A DNA stretch of 64,000 nucleotides from Adiantum capillus-veneris (Eukaryota; Streptophyta; Polypodiopsida; Polypodiales; Pteridaceae). The stretch covers positions 86,022,342 to 86,086,341 of the forward strand of contig CM043953.1 of the NCBI GenBank assembly GCA_014529385.2. The letters are read 5' to 3'. Positions 10,320 to 21,729 of this stretch are shown one piece after another; positions within the stretch are counted from its first letter, which is position 1; each line of letters starts with the position of its first letter. Made by a program: the position numbers and the translations under genes. The notes under the pieces were generated by a model. The model saw nothing but the letters and a program-made list of their open reading frames with translations. It had not been told where the DNA came from and did no database searches.

Positions 10320-12683
10320 TTCAAGATGTGAGCTTTTTTGTTTGTAGAGAGCTCATCCACTTCATATGGTGCTGCTGTCCACTGCCTTGCTTGCTTTTGG
10401 CGAGGCATTCTGTGTCATTAGAATCACAAGCTGTCAGGATTTTCCTTTCGCAACCAGTAGCATTTAGACTTTTAGTAAAAAGCGGTTCAAAAGTTAAAAC
10501 TGATCATAACTTGAACAAATCTCATCCATTCTTGTCCATATTTCACCAATGGGACTACGAAGACTAGAGCTATGACTGATTGAAATTTGAGCCAAATCTG
10601 GGCCTGAGGTACACCGATCGCGATCGTAGTACAGAGGCCAAAATAACATTTGATCACATGAGTGGTTTGCTGATAGCTAGAGGGTCATTTTGGTCCACTC
10701 TGTCTTTTATTTGAACCACTTTGGATTTTATAAGTCCCAATTTTGGGTTACAAGGGAGTTTTGGACTAGACTTTGATTTTTCATGGGGTTTTGATGTCAA
10801 ATTGGCTTGAAGCTTGATGTGTGACTTGAACAAGATGTGTACAAGAGATCTGTTAGGTTTTGGTCAAAATATGATGCTAAGGTACACCGATCGCGATCGT
10901 AGTACCTGGGCTTTTTTGGGTGAATACTAGATGGCTTTAGTCGCCTATGCCTGCCTAGCCCATTGATAATTTATTTTCAAGATTGGGCTAAAAATAGACA
11001 AATCAGAGCAATTTTTCACTGTTTGACCTTATTTTACTAAGTCTAACCATATTTCGTTTTCCTGATGAATTCTGGTTGGAGCCTCGCGTTAGGTGATGTT
11101 AGTTTTTGAGCTTTTATTGCTTCCATGATGTGTTGCTATCACCAGCCCACTCCGCTGTCTGATTCTGACTTGATCATGCACTTTTTACCCCGTCTTTGGA
11201 GATTTTCTAGACTTGTGCATTTTTCAGACATTCTTTGGATACCAATGGGATATTTAGGCATCTCTAAGTCGCCTTTTAGTCTTTGACATTAGTTTGGCCA
11301 AATTCTTCTCTTGTGTGATCACTCGAGACTGAATTGGTGATCATCTCTGTCCTTGTAGGAGATTCTGAGCTCCATTCAGGGTTTTCTACTACTGTGATGA
11401 CTCCTAGTCGAATGGGTATGCCTTTTCAAACCACTCGTCATAATTTTCAGTCGAATTTTGGTAGTTGTAGGTCAAATTTCCCGATTCGGGTGTGTTTGAA
11501 AAATTTGGCCCATTCTATGAGCAAAATTTGTGCATTTTTCATGAAAATCCAAGAGAGTGTGTCCCTCACTGAGTTCTAAGCCTGGGCCAAGCCAAAATTT
11601 GCAAAATTTGATCCTAGGGGCACCGATTGCGATCGTACCATAGATCCCAAATGAGTTTTTGACACGTGCAGGTTGTTGGCGAAGTTGAGGGGAGGCTTTT
11701 TGCAAATTCTGTGTCAATTTTGGTCAGTGGGGTACACCGATCGCGATCGTTGTACCACCACCAAACTGAGATTTGTCACATGGCTTTGTTCTTGACATTG
11801 TGGGGAACACATTGATGTGTTCTGTCTCTAGAAAAGTTTTTTCATGATGCCTCTAAAGGCCCTTGACCTGTTTGACTCAATCCGACTTTGATTTGATCCA
11901 TTCGACCGTTTGTGCAATGATTCGCGCTTGCATGCGTAATAGACTTGATCTTTACTTGATAAGGAACAAACCTGTGAAATCTAGTATGAAATGCTGGCTC
12001 CGAACGTCCGCATGGGGTAGAAATGTGGCAACTCGCTCTGGGTCAAGAAACTATCTTCTTCTCTCTCAAAATGTGAAAATGAACAATGAGCTAGAATTTG
12101 GCCTACCTGACCCATATCTTCCCAAGCTTTTCGTGACATAGGGATGATTTTCATTACCTTTGATCCCAATATAATCTGCATACCATCTGTGGGTCGAACT
12201 GTTCGTCATTCTGGCGTCGTATGACCATTTGATGCGATTCTGGCGAAATGTGGTCATGATCATTAAGGCTGAAATTCGACATCTTCAGATTAGCTTCATA
12301 TCTTCCATGCTTGATAACCCTATCATGATACTTCGGTGTTTGCTTCCAGAACTTGATTCCAACACTGTGGATGATATTTTTTAATTTTTGGAAGATTATT
12401 AACGAAAATCAAACAAAATAAATTGAAAATACTATTAACTGGCAAAAATTAGCCAAAAATTATTATGCTCATCCCTAAGCATATATTTTCACTATAAGCA
12501 TCCCGATGCTCGAGATTTTGTCATTACAGCTCATTATTATGTTGGTTGGATGATAAAACGCTTAAAAATGCCAGATTTTTATCAAATTTGTTCGAAATTG
12601 AACTCTAAAAAATGAAAAAAACAACAAACACACGCATTATGTACATATATACACGTTGGACCCCTTAATGGTCCTGACTGATG
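10320..12683 (-). repeat. palindrome-B degenerate repeats, 3' region of element 1
   Basis: This non-coding 2.3-kb stretch lies downstream of the last frame of element 1. It carries four copies of a dyad motif whose core is CGATCGCGATCG between GGTAC and GTAC arms: 10608-10632, 10881-10906, 11617-11640 (diverged) and 11731-11756. The flanks between copies are only loosely similar. The same motif recurs three times in the element's leader at 22.0-22.8 kb. No LTR end was recognised here. Confidence 0.6.
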
Positions 12684-13898
12684 CTAGGTTACTCCCCCCT
12701 TCCTAAACTGAGTCGTCTCGGACGAAGGTTGTGTGCATGTGCATGGGTTTTGAAATCTGTGTCTATGCTCGGCCATGTAATGTGGCCCTATCCTCATGTT
12801 TGAGACAATGCATTGGGTAACAAAGTGTTGTACAAGATGTGGGGATTGAATGTAATTTTCAGTGGCTTTGGATGGCGAGGCTAGCTGTTGATGGAACAGA
12901 AGATCTTGCAGTTTTATTGCTCTCTCCTTGATTGTTGGTTTTTTGATGGCAACTATTTGTGGAACCCATTTGTATTCAGCTTTTTTCATATTTGCCGATT
13001 TTAATGTAGGTTCCTGAATTTTCTTAGGTTTCCATTGCCATTCTGTTAGTTCAGGCTTCCTGTGTTGACTGTTTGGTCTCCCTTCGATCTTTGTCGCCGA
13101 ATTGTTGGTTGTCTCCAGCTTTGGTTTCCATTTCCACTCTGGATTAGCTCTTGAAGGTTTTTGATATGGTGTTGTTGTGGTCAGGAGTTGTGACTTGGGC
13201 AGCCGTATCTGTCTCTGTTTGTTTTGCACGACGGTTTTCTTTATCCATACTTTCCGAACAGCCGTTTTTGGTGTTTCTCACTGATGAGCTGATTTCTTTT
13301 TGTCGATGGGGATAATCGGCCACGACTGATATGTTTTGGCGAATGGAGTCATGTACGTGTTGGAGTTGTGTGTGTACATCAGTGCATGTTCTGACCATTC
13401 GGTAACTGCATTGTACGTTCTCATCCATGGAGCTCCCAAACATAGTGATTCTCTGATTCCTCCGTCTTTCATTACGATAAATTGATGAGGACAACTATTT
13501 CCATCAATATTGATTGGTAAGTTTGCTATGCCTAATGTTGACATTTTTGCCCTGTTCCCGGCTTATAAATATCGTGTGGATTGCACTAGAGGTTCGTTGG
13601 TAAGCATCTTGTAAGTGGAGAAGTTGACCACATTGACTCTTACCCATGTGTCGATGAATCCTCGTTGATATCTGCCATTCGGAAGTCTGACATTGATGCG
13701 AACATCGATTCCTATCTCCCATTGCTCGTCTGTGTGAATTATAGAAAGAGGAATTTCAACCGTATCTATTGGTTGAGGAAGTCTTTGTTGTTGGAATTTT
13801 TGTCTCCGCTTAAATCTTGATTCTGGCCTCCTCTTGTGCTTGATCCTTTGTCTCATTTGCTTTGTTCTTGCGCTCCTTCGTAGCGTGGATTTTGGCAA
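12684..13898 (-). pseudogene. extra 3' frame with a second retropepsin-like domain and WKWKP repeats
   Basis: One minus-strand frame (ATG at 13856, open from 13898) runs to 12684 with only two in-frame stops (TAA at 13563, TGA at 13278). It overlaps the integrase frame by about 89 bp in another phase. After a basic N-terminus it shows FIDT-W-V (13641-13660) followed by NVVNFSTYKML, then a GIANLPINIDG / HQFIVMKDGG stretch and LGAPWM (about 13422-13440). This is the order of a retropepsin fold (D-T/S-G, then hydrophobic-hydrophobic-G near the end). The glycine after D-T reads Trp, so the site is dead. The C-terminal part has three [EA]-[WY]-x-W-x-P repeats (EWKWKP, EWQWKP, EYKWVP). This is separate from the normal protease upstream of RT. 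Function unknown; the fold call is inference. Confidence 0.5.
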
Positions 13899-15095
13899 GC
13901 ATGTCTGAGGTTAGTGGTAGGTTGTACTTCTTTAATCTGCAGCCACTAATCCAACTAGGCATCTCCTCTCCCTCTAATGTTGCAAGTTTAATGGCACCGC
14001 CAGATGATATGTCATGAATCACATAGGGTCCATTGCCTCGCTTTTTGAGTTTCCGGGAATGTTGTTTCAGGGTATACATTAAGACGTAATCCCCAGTGGA
14101 AAATTCCTTGCTGATGACATGTTGATCAAAGAATGATTTCATGTTTCGTTTTTGTGCGTAGATTGATGCAACTGCTCTCAATCTAGTTTCATCAAGTTTC
14201 TCCAGGATATCTATTTGATTGGATAATTCATGGCCCGTCCATTCTAATTACTTAGCTACCCGAAGTGTAGGGATAAGAAATTCAAGTGGAAAAATTGCTT
14301 GAATTCCATAAACCATGTTGAACGGAGTCGTTCCGATTGAGGTTTTGTATATGCCCATAAAGCTGAATGCAGCTTCTGATCCCAGTCGGCTCTCGATTCA
14401 CTAACATTTTTCGTGAGAATTGTCACCAAAATCCTGTTCATACTTTCTACTTGGCCGCTAACTTGTGGATGATAGGGAGCTGACTTCTTGTGAATTACTA
14501 TGCATTCATCCAATAGGAATTTGATTACTTCATTGACGAAATGAGTCCCTCTATCGCTCACTGTCTCTATTGGTAAGCCATACCTGGTGAAAATGTTCTC
14601 ATAGAAAAATTTTGTTGTCGTTCTTGCATCATTTTTTATTGTTGCTTTCGCTTCAATCCACTTTGTTAGATAAGTTGTTGCCACAATAATGTATTGAGCG
14701 TGCGCTTTATATCCAAGAGGCGCAATTGGTCCTACAAAATCTATTTCCCATTTTGCAAACACTCTTGCCCCCATCATTGGCCTCAAGGGCATGTCATCTC
14801 GTGCTCTAGGAATCTTTGTCCTCTGGCAATCATCACATCATTTCACAAACTCTTCAGCGTCCATGAATAGTGTAGGCCACCATATGCCAGCAATAAGAAT
14901 TGCTTTGGATGTTTTGTCAGCAGAGAAATGTCCTCCCGCCTGTCTGCCAAGTGCTTGCTCTAAGATAGGAACATATTCCTCTTCCGTCACACACATTCTC
15001 AATTGATTTTCTTTTCCCCTCTTGTAAAGATTGTCCTCAATCAATACATAGTTTTCTGCCTCTTTCGTGATCGTTTTGATACGTGATCTACTCAT
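13810..15095 (-). pseudogene. Ty3/gypsy integrase of element 1
   Basis: The H2C2 zinc region (GGH..., then CDDCQ), the catalytic core with EIDFVGP, VSDRGTHF and GQVESMN (D, D and E all present) and the C-terminal GPYVIHDI module are read on the minus strand. Breaks: a TGA just before the CDDC pair at 14835, a two-base insertion-like frame change near 14355, and a TAA near 14249. The final frame ends at 13810 with a Lys/Glu-rich tail. All catalytic residues survive, but the reading frame does not. Confidence 0.8.
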
Positions 15096-15322
15096 CCCTT
15101 CAGGCAGTATTCCGGTGGTGAGGTATTCTACATCGTAGTTACTCCATCAGGGTGCTACAGATAATTTGAACAGAGTCGCGTGTTCTATCGGCTTCTGAAA
15201 AGTGCAGATAACACATGATTTGATATGCATATGAACACTTTGTTGCATTTTTGGCCAATATACACCCATTCTCATCAATCTTTGATACGTCTGTGCATGC
15301 CCATTGTGAATCCCCGTTGTTT

Positions 15323-15598
15323 GTACATGAGCCTAGTTTAGATACAAGTCCTGCTCGCTTGGTTCAACATAAAGCCTAAGGATTTGATCCATCTCTGTTT
15401 GTGTAGCCTTCTAGCCAGCATTACCAATGATCTAGATGCTGCAATGGTAGATGGTTGTTTGTACATGAGCCTGGTTTAGATACAAGTCCTGCTCACTTGG
15501 TTCAACACAAAGCCTAAGGATTTGATCCGTCTCTGTTTGTATAGCCTTCCAGCCAGCATTACCAATGATCTAGATGTTGCAATGGTAGATGGTTGTCT
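15323..15598 (-). repeat. 138-bp tandem duplication in the RNase H-integrase linker
   Basis: Bases 15323-15460 are repeated at 15461-15598 with about eight or nine substitutions. The period is 138 bp (46 codons), so the duplication keeps the reading frame. Confidence 0.8.
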
Positions 15599-16080
15599 TG
15601 TCAAATTCAATGACCCAATAGTCAATAAAGGAATTACATCCTCGCTCCATCTTGGAACCATTTCTATGTTGAAGAGATATGCATCTGGCAAATCATCATC
15701 CACTCCTACAGGGTTTTCTCCATGCACCATTCTAGATAAGTGATCCGGTCTTTGGTGTGTAGTTCCTTTTTTTAACTACAACCGTGAAGTCAAACTCAAG
15801 TAGTATGATGAACCATCGTACAATCCGCCCCGTACTACAAGGTTTGTTTACCAAGTACAGCAGTGCTTCGTGATCAATGAAGAATACAAATTTGTTGGAA
15901 AGTAGGTAATGTCTAAACTTTTTCACAGCATAGATCATACCCAAACCCTCCCTTTCAGTAGCTGTTGTGTAATTCTTCTCTCCATTTTTTAGTTGTCTAG
16001 TGGAGTAACTGAATGGAAAATCCATGCTGTTTTCTCCAGGTTGTGCAAGTATGCATCCTATAGCATATTCTGATGCATCT
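15476..16080 (-). pseudogene. RNase H domain of element 1
   Basis: The minus strand reads ILDASEYAIG, TEREGLGMIYAVKKFRHYLL and FIDHEALLYL, the typical Asp-Glu-Asp RNase H region following a Ty3 RT, then the conserved IVRWFIILLEFDF. A one-base slip in a run of seven A residues (minus strand; T on the plus strand near 15764-15770) moves it into the frame ending at 15476, which carries DHLSRM and the linker to integrase. The domain is joined directly to the RT N-terminus, see the deletion at 16080-16085. Confidence 0.8.
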
Positions 16081-16515
16081 AAAATCTACCTCTCTCAGCT
16101 TATCTATCTCCTCCTTGATCTTCCTTGCAAACGTCTCATTGTAAGTATAAGGACATTGTTTGCTTGGTTTAGATTCATTCTTAAGGGGTATTGTGTGTTG
16201 ACAGATACTTGGATCCACCCCCTTAACATATTTATATGACCATGCAAACACATATCTATACTGTTTAAGAGTAGCTATCAAAATCTTTTCCTCTTCTTCA
16301 GTAAGATCCGTGGCAATATATGCAGGTTTTGGATCTTCTCCTGGCTCCGCTAGATCTATTCGTTTTGTTTTTTCAGGACCGTCGTATGATGTACCAGGTT
16401 CCTTCAATTCCCTCATTGGTTGTTGCACTATGATTTTTCTATCTTGTATGGTATAATTCTTATAATGGGATGGCACATCCATCTTGTCAGAATTTGTGTC
16501 CTCATCTGTTTCCAT
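16080..16515 (-). pseudogene. RT N-terminal fragment of element 1
   Basis: This is the start of the Ty3 RT: YVFAWSYKYVKGVDPSICQH and EEIDKLREVDF are the usual beginning of the domain. At 16080-16085 it jumps straight into the RNase H ILDAS motif. The palm with the F-x-D-D box and the thumb are missing. The frame begins right after a TAA (16516) that ends the protease-containing frame, in the same phase. Confidence 0.8.
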
Positions 16516-18544
16516 TTAAGTTGTCCATATGTCTTTGAGGGTCTGTTTGAGCTTATTGTACTCTATTTTCTTCTCAGTTTTGGTCATTCTAGACCCTGTT
16601 TCCCCCTCCTTATGTGTCTCAGTCGTTTGCTTTTCGCGCTTGTTCTTCTTGTTGTTTTTCCATGGTTTAGTTTTGATAAACAGGCCAGTGACCTTGTCTT
16701 TGACACAATCGTCAGATTTTACAAGCCTTAGATATCCCGTTTTGTCATTGACAAGAGGCATGGGTTTATGCTTATTTGTTCTTGATTTCCTTGTTCTCTT
16801 TGACCTATACCGCTCTTGTCGATTAGGTTTTTGGTTAGGGAACTCGTAAAACTTGTCCGGTCTTGACATATACTTCCTATTCGTCTTTGATCCACTTGAT
16901 CTTTTGTCATCAACATCTATCATTTGGATCTCATCACCCAGTGATGATGGAAGATCATCGCTTAGTGAGTCTGTGAATTCCTCCTCTGTTCGATTCCTAT
17001 CGTCCAATACAGATATCTCATCAATTATTCTTTTACACTCAGTCTCACGTAGTGGTTCTTCTTGTTCCTTGCTTTCTAATCCTAACTCAAGGATGACGCT
17101 AGCCATTTGCAACGTTACTAGGTCGTATCCTTCATCGTCGTCACAAAATTTTGTAGGCGTGCATTCATTATAAACACATACATCCAAGGTTGACAATATT
17201 TGAATCCACCCAAATGGCTCAAATAAATGTTCAGGAAAAGGTTCTAGGAGATAAGCCTCCTCTTCTACTGACCTTTCCAACACACGTTCCTCTTTGATTA
17301 AGTCTCCACATTCAGATGCTCCACACATCCAGAGATGTGCTTTCATTCGTAACCACGCAGGTATTTCTTTTTCATTCACTGTGGATGAATCAAATTCTTG
17401 CACTGGTGTTTTTGCAATGTCTCTATAGCTGTGATCCTTCATGTTGATTTTCGTTATTAGCTCCTCATGCCTTAGGTAAATTTGGTCGTACCCCCAATCT
17501 TGTATCATTTTGAGTTGACGCATAAAAGGTCGCCCCAAAATAATGTCAAAGTTGTTCGTTTTTCCGAAGTCTACCATGGAAAAGGTGTGCTCATAGCTAA
17601 TTCCACACGAAGTTATAAATATTTGGTCCAGGACTCCCAATGGTCTCTCTACATACCCATCCGCGAGTTTCATTCTCGTCTTTCTGAGAGCTGGATGACC
17701 CCGTTTCTCCCAGATTTTCTTTGTAGCAATCGCAACTCCCGCTCCACTGCCTAGGATAGCTATCATCTTTATATCTTGATATTCAACAGGTAAGGTTGTA
17801 TTACCTTCCTCGCCTTCACAGTAATCTCCAACATTGTTTATGGGGACAAGTTGTGCTTTGGGTTGACCTTCCCGTTTGTTTTCTTCTACCGTAGGGATTG
17901 TCTGAAGAGAAATCTTTATTCCTTTGTTCTTCAAATGTTTCCCAATGTCTTCCCATAAGTGTAGTCTAACTCTCAAGAGTTCTAACAGTGTGATTGTGCA
18001 TGTTACAGGTGTTGACGGCATCTCTTGAAGAATTTTTGAGTCAATCATTTGTGGAATAGTTATCATCTGGGATGGAACTAATATTATCTCCGATTGTGCC
18101 TCGTGTTCACCTATAAATGAAGGCAGGGTTTTCAGGGATTGAGCTTTGCTTTTGATTGAGCTTTGCTTTCGATTGAGCTTTGCTTTCCATTGAAACCTTC
18201 GTTCCTGCATCTCCATACAACGATTGTATATCTCCTGGATAAAATTCATTGTCCATGTTAACATCAGGAATTGGTGCAGACTGTAACGTCGCGCTTCCGT
18301 TCTTTCTGTTTCTAATGGTTTCCCATAAGTGTTGTGGCCATGGTTCTTCCACTTATGGAACTGGCATTATAGTCATTGACTTAACATCATCAGTGGTGTT
18401 CAACACCACTCGGTGATCCAATGACAATATCATTTCAGGCCTGGGTCCGTTTACATGTTCTGATTTATCGATCTTTAGTTTTTCTCGCTCTTTGTGAATC
18501 AGCAGTTCTTGTTCTAGGGTTCTAATCGCATTAGGTTCCATCAA
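16516..18544 (-). pseudogene. protease-containing middle region of element 1
   Basis: The retropepsin domain is at about 17.8-17.45 kb: AILGSGAGVAIATKKIWEK, LADGYVERPLG and FDIILGRPFM. The catalytic Asp of D-S-G-A reads Gly (codon 17749-17751), so the protease is dead. Downstream is a long acidic, then Lys/Arg-rich linker to the RT. Upstream the frame is split by a TAA at 18353 and by a 17-bp tandem triplication at 18137-18187 that changes phase. A TAA at 16516 separates it from the RT. Confidence 0.75.
18137..18187 (-). repeat. 17-bp tandem triplication causing a frame change
   Basis: Three units of 'gattgagctttgctttt/c' lie at 18137-18153, 18154-18170 and 18171-18187. Seventeen is not a multiple of three, and the open frame switches phase across this block. 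Confidence 0.85.
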
Positions 18545-18856
18545 TGCCTAGGCTGTTTCAATTAGGTGTTTACACATTTTTAAACGCTTTGTTTCCACTT
18601 CTGGCTAAGGATAAGTCAACCATCTCTGGTCTAAGGTTTGGTTTGTTTTTAGCCTTGCTTCATATGCTTGTAATAGAGCATCTAAAGGCTCTAGCACTTT
18701 CTCGACCAAGACTGATCCCCCTGAGGATGATTTCTTCGGCTTGTTGTTGTCCTCAGCAGTTTCACTATCTCTCTCTTGTTTCAATTGCTCTTTCGTTTCA
18801 TGTAATTAATTTTGCATGGCAATTTGGGTTTTTATCCTTCTTGTTTTCATTCTGTC

Positions 18857-19417
18857 TCATTTCACCTTCCAAGATTTCAGTTGTGTTCTCACAGATAAAC
18901 TCTCGTTTTCTGTTTGCATTGGCAACTCGACCTTTTCTTCCAATGGCTTGTTTTTCTCTAAGTCCTTGGCTTGGGCTCTGGTTACCGCATTGATTTGGAT
19001 CATGGGTTCGGTTTCTGATCCACCGCTTGCACTTGGTAACACCCCCACAATATTCATAGTTGCTTTTCTCTTGTTGTCTGGATTCCTTGGGCAATCTCGC
19101 AGTATGTGATTCACACCACAACCGTCACAAAACCCAAAAATTTTCACTCTTTTTTCTTTGAAAGGACAACTACCCTCCCAATGATCTGTACTTCCACAGT
19201 TATAGCACGGTCCAATTGGTGGTTGATTTTGAGGAGTTGGTCCCATAGGTTGTCCCGCCCTATTAGGATATCCTCTTAGTTTGTAGTTCTGGTTCGCAAT
19301 GAACCTTAGCGTTCTTTCGTCCACCAAATATTGATCCCTCGAAGGTTGTGCTACATATGTTGGTGGTGCCATACCCTTGTTATTTCCCCACGGTTGATAG
19401 GCTTCGTCTGCGTACAT
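18857..19417 (-). pseudogene. gag C-terminal zinc-knuckle region of element 1
   Basis: This frame has CYNCGSTDHWEGSC (C-x2-C-x4-H-x4-C) and then CDGCGVNHILRDC (C-x2-C-x3-H-x4-C), followed by an INAVTRAQAK segment common before the protease in plant Ty3 polyproteins. The nucleocapsid knuckles bind the element RNA in virus-like particles. It ends in a stop about 300 bp before the next frame. Confidence 0.75.
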
Positions 19418-19737
19418 CTATGGTTCAGGCTTAGTTACGTAAGGCTAAAATTTGAGGTGTATTATTTGTTCCTGGTGATGCTTCGTAAGGTTGAGCATAC
19501 CTAATCATGGCCCTATTTTCCTATTGTTAATGGAGGTTATTGACCCAACACAGGTTGAGGTCTGTCTGCTCCTGCTACCATATTCACATTTGGCCCAACT
19601 TGATATCTTGGAGGAGGTGGCTGCGGTGGTTCTCCTGGAGGTCCATACTGTCGTTCCCTCACATAGTTTTTGTTGTAAAAACACTCATCTGTGCTGTGGT
19701 TTGTCCATTTTTTCTCTCTGGCGCACCATTTTAGTAC

Positions 19738-20815
19738 TCATCCATGCACAACTGGTGCTTTCTGCTGTTGTGTGCACCACGGCGTCGGGTGATCCCCCCC
19801 ACATATGTCACATTTCCTCATCTGAGACTGTCTCATCACCGTATTTGCTCTCATATGTTGCTGTATTCTCTTCGTTACTTCCTCTATCATTTGGTCAGCT
19901 ATTGGCATCAAAGAAGCCTGAGCATCTTTCTTGGTAGAGGGTTCACTCTTAATGGATGAAGAGCCACTGGTTACTGAATCAGTATCCTCTGACACTTCCC
20001 CATATGCTTTGCAGTTATCAACAAGATATAACGCTTCCCTTGTAACCTGTTCAAATGTGCTACAGGCTTTCAAGTGAAGGTCCTTTTTCAAGGTTTCATT
20101 TCTAAGTCCTTCAATGAAGAGCACAAACAATCTCTCGTCCTGCAATAATTCTCTCCTTGGGAACCTCTCAATGTATTGCTTTTTCGTTCATTTTTTCATT
20201 CTCCTTTTGCTTAAAAGCATATATCTGTGATACAGTATTATGCCTTATACCCCGTTTTGAGAATTCTTTCACGAACTCCCGCAATACATGTTCAATATTC
20301 GGACAAGTTTCAGGGTTCAAAGGTTGAAACCATGTTAGGGCCATCCCTTCCAAGGTCAGCCTGAATCCCTCATATTGAGTATGGAAATCAGTGATCTGCT
20401 CTGCTCTTAAGACTTGCTTAAAGAGAGACACATGGGCATATGGATCCTCTGATCCGCTATACTTTTTTGGAATGCACTTCGCTACCTGGGATGGCCTCAT
20501 CCGTCTATGGTCTGCGACCAACCTCAATGCTCCGGTGTCTCGACTTAATTGTTCTCGTACATCATGGATATCGTGGATTGCTCTCGTTGGCTCCTTTGCC
20601 ATGAATCTACTACTAGGAGGCAAATGTGATGGTGTGGCTACGAATGTCGGAACTACTACGGTATGTGTAAAGATAGGAACCGGACTACCCCGATTCGTTG
20701 CCATTGATTCTCTGGAACGTAATGTTCCCATGGGGCTTGGCATAGAATACTGAGGTCGACTGAAAGAATCAGCTACATAAGTCCACTCTCCACCTGTTGC
20801 CATCGGGTCTAGCAT
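19738..20815 (-). pseudogene. gag capsid core of element 1
   Basis: The capsid-like retrotransposon gag domain is visible: EGFRLTLEGMALTWFQPL, FVKEFSKRGIRHNTV, and after a one-base frame change near 20160 FVLFIEGLRNETLKKDLHL. A CDICGGDHPTPWC knuckle lies near 19795. From 19737 to about 19560 a Pro-rich linker (GPPGEPPQPPPP) continues on the same strand before stops. This is the structural protein of the element particle. Confidence 0.75.
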
Positions 20816-21726
20816 GACTCATGTGTAGGTGCTGGTCTCAGTGGGCTTGGAGTGACATAATACTGGTGGAGTGGTCCCCCAAAGTACATATATCCTTCCA
20901 ACTCCTTTTTATCGATTGCTGCGTATCGTCTTCCATACTTGTCATATGCGACGATTTTCGTTTTTGATCCCTCTGTGTAGGTGAAGACATAAAGTCTTTT
21001 CCTCTCTGTCAACTCTCCGACATAGGGTTCCTCGCATCTATAATAGAGATCTTCCTCTCCATTATTATACTTGTATAACCCCACGTAGACGTTGTCTGTG
21101 TTGACTCTCAAAGTCTCATTTTCTTGCCATAACCTCGCATTAGGGAAGCTCATTGTTGGTGCTTTCTCCTCAGGTTCCTCATCTACTTTGGCTTTCGTGC
21201 CCATCAATCCTCACTTGTCCACAATTTTAGGATTCAGGACTACCAAGTACATGATACCTTCATCATCTAGGTACCTATCTACGCTATAGCTCACAGACAC
21301 TAAGTCCTTGAACTCACTTGGTCTATCTTCTATTTTCACACAGTAGTGGTCCATACCATCTTTGTAGATCTTGGCACCTTGCTTGTTGTCATACTGATAC
21401 TTGATGAACAATAGCTTCATCAAGTAGATCTTGGCACCTTGCTTGTTGTCATACTGATACTTGATGAACAATAGCTTCATTGTGGCCGAAGGGTTTGATG
21501 GTTCTGCTGCCATGTTTTCTCTTTCGTTTAGGTTTAAATGTCCCAAGTGTTCCATGAAATACTCGTAAGATCTCTCTAAAGAAGTATCGAAAATACTTTC
21601 TTCAAGGATCGTCCCTAACGGTCGTACTACACCTTGGTTTACACTCTCCTCCGTTGATAAAACACTTGCTTGATCCGCTAAATTTCGGTGTTGGTTGTTC
21701 ATTTTTTTTCCCGACCTCAAAAACAT
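20809..21726 (-). pseudogene. gag N-terminal region of element 1
   Basis: A frame from 21726 to 21211 continues in phase after a TGA into 21207-20809. The protein is acidic with Tyr-rich β-type segments (ELTERKRLYVFTYTEG). I do not recognise a named domain. Its position directly upstream of the capsid frame, to which it is joined by a frame change near 20812, makes it gag. A 60-bp in-frame duplication lies inside it (21364-21480). Confidence 0.55.
21364..21480 (-). repeat. 60-bp perfect tandem duplication in gag
   Basis: Bases 21364-21420 and 21424-21480 are identical over 57 bp, period 60 bp, adding 20 residues in frame. The lack of any divergence suggests a very recent duplication or an assembly artefact. 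Confidence 0.9.
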
Positions 21727-21729
21727 GAA

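Noticed and set aside
18544-18993. 149-residue hydrophobic plus-strand frame
   Set aside because: It lies antisense to the gag-protease linker of element 1, and its Leu/Phe-rich composition is the complement of Lys/Glu codons.
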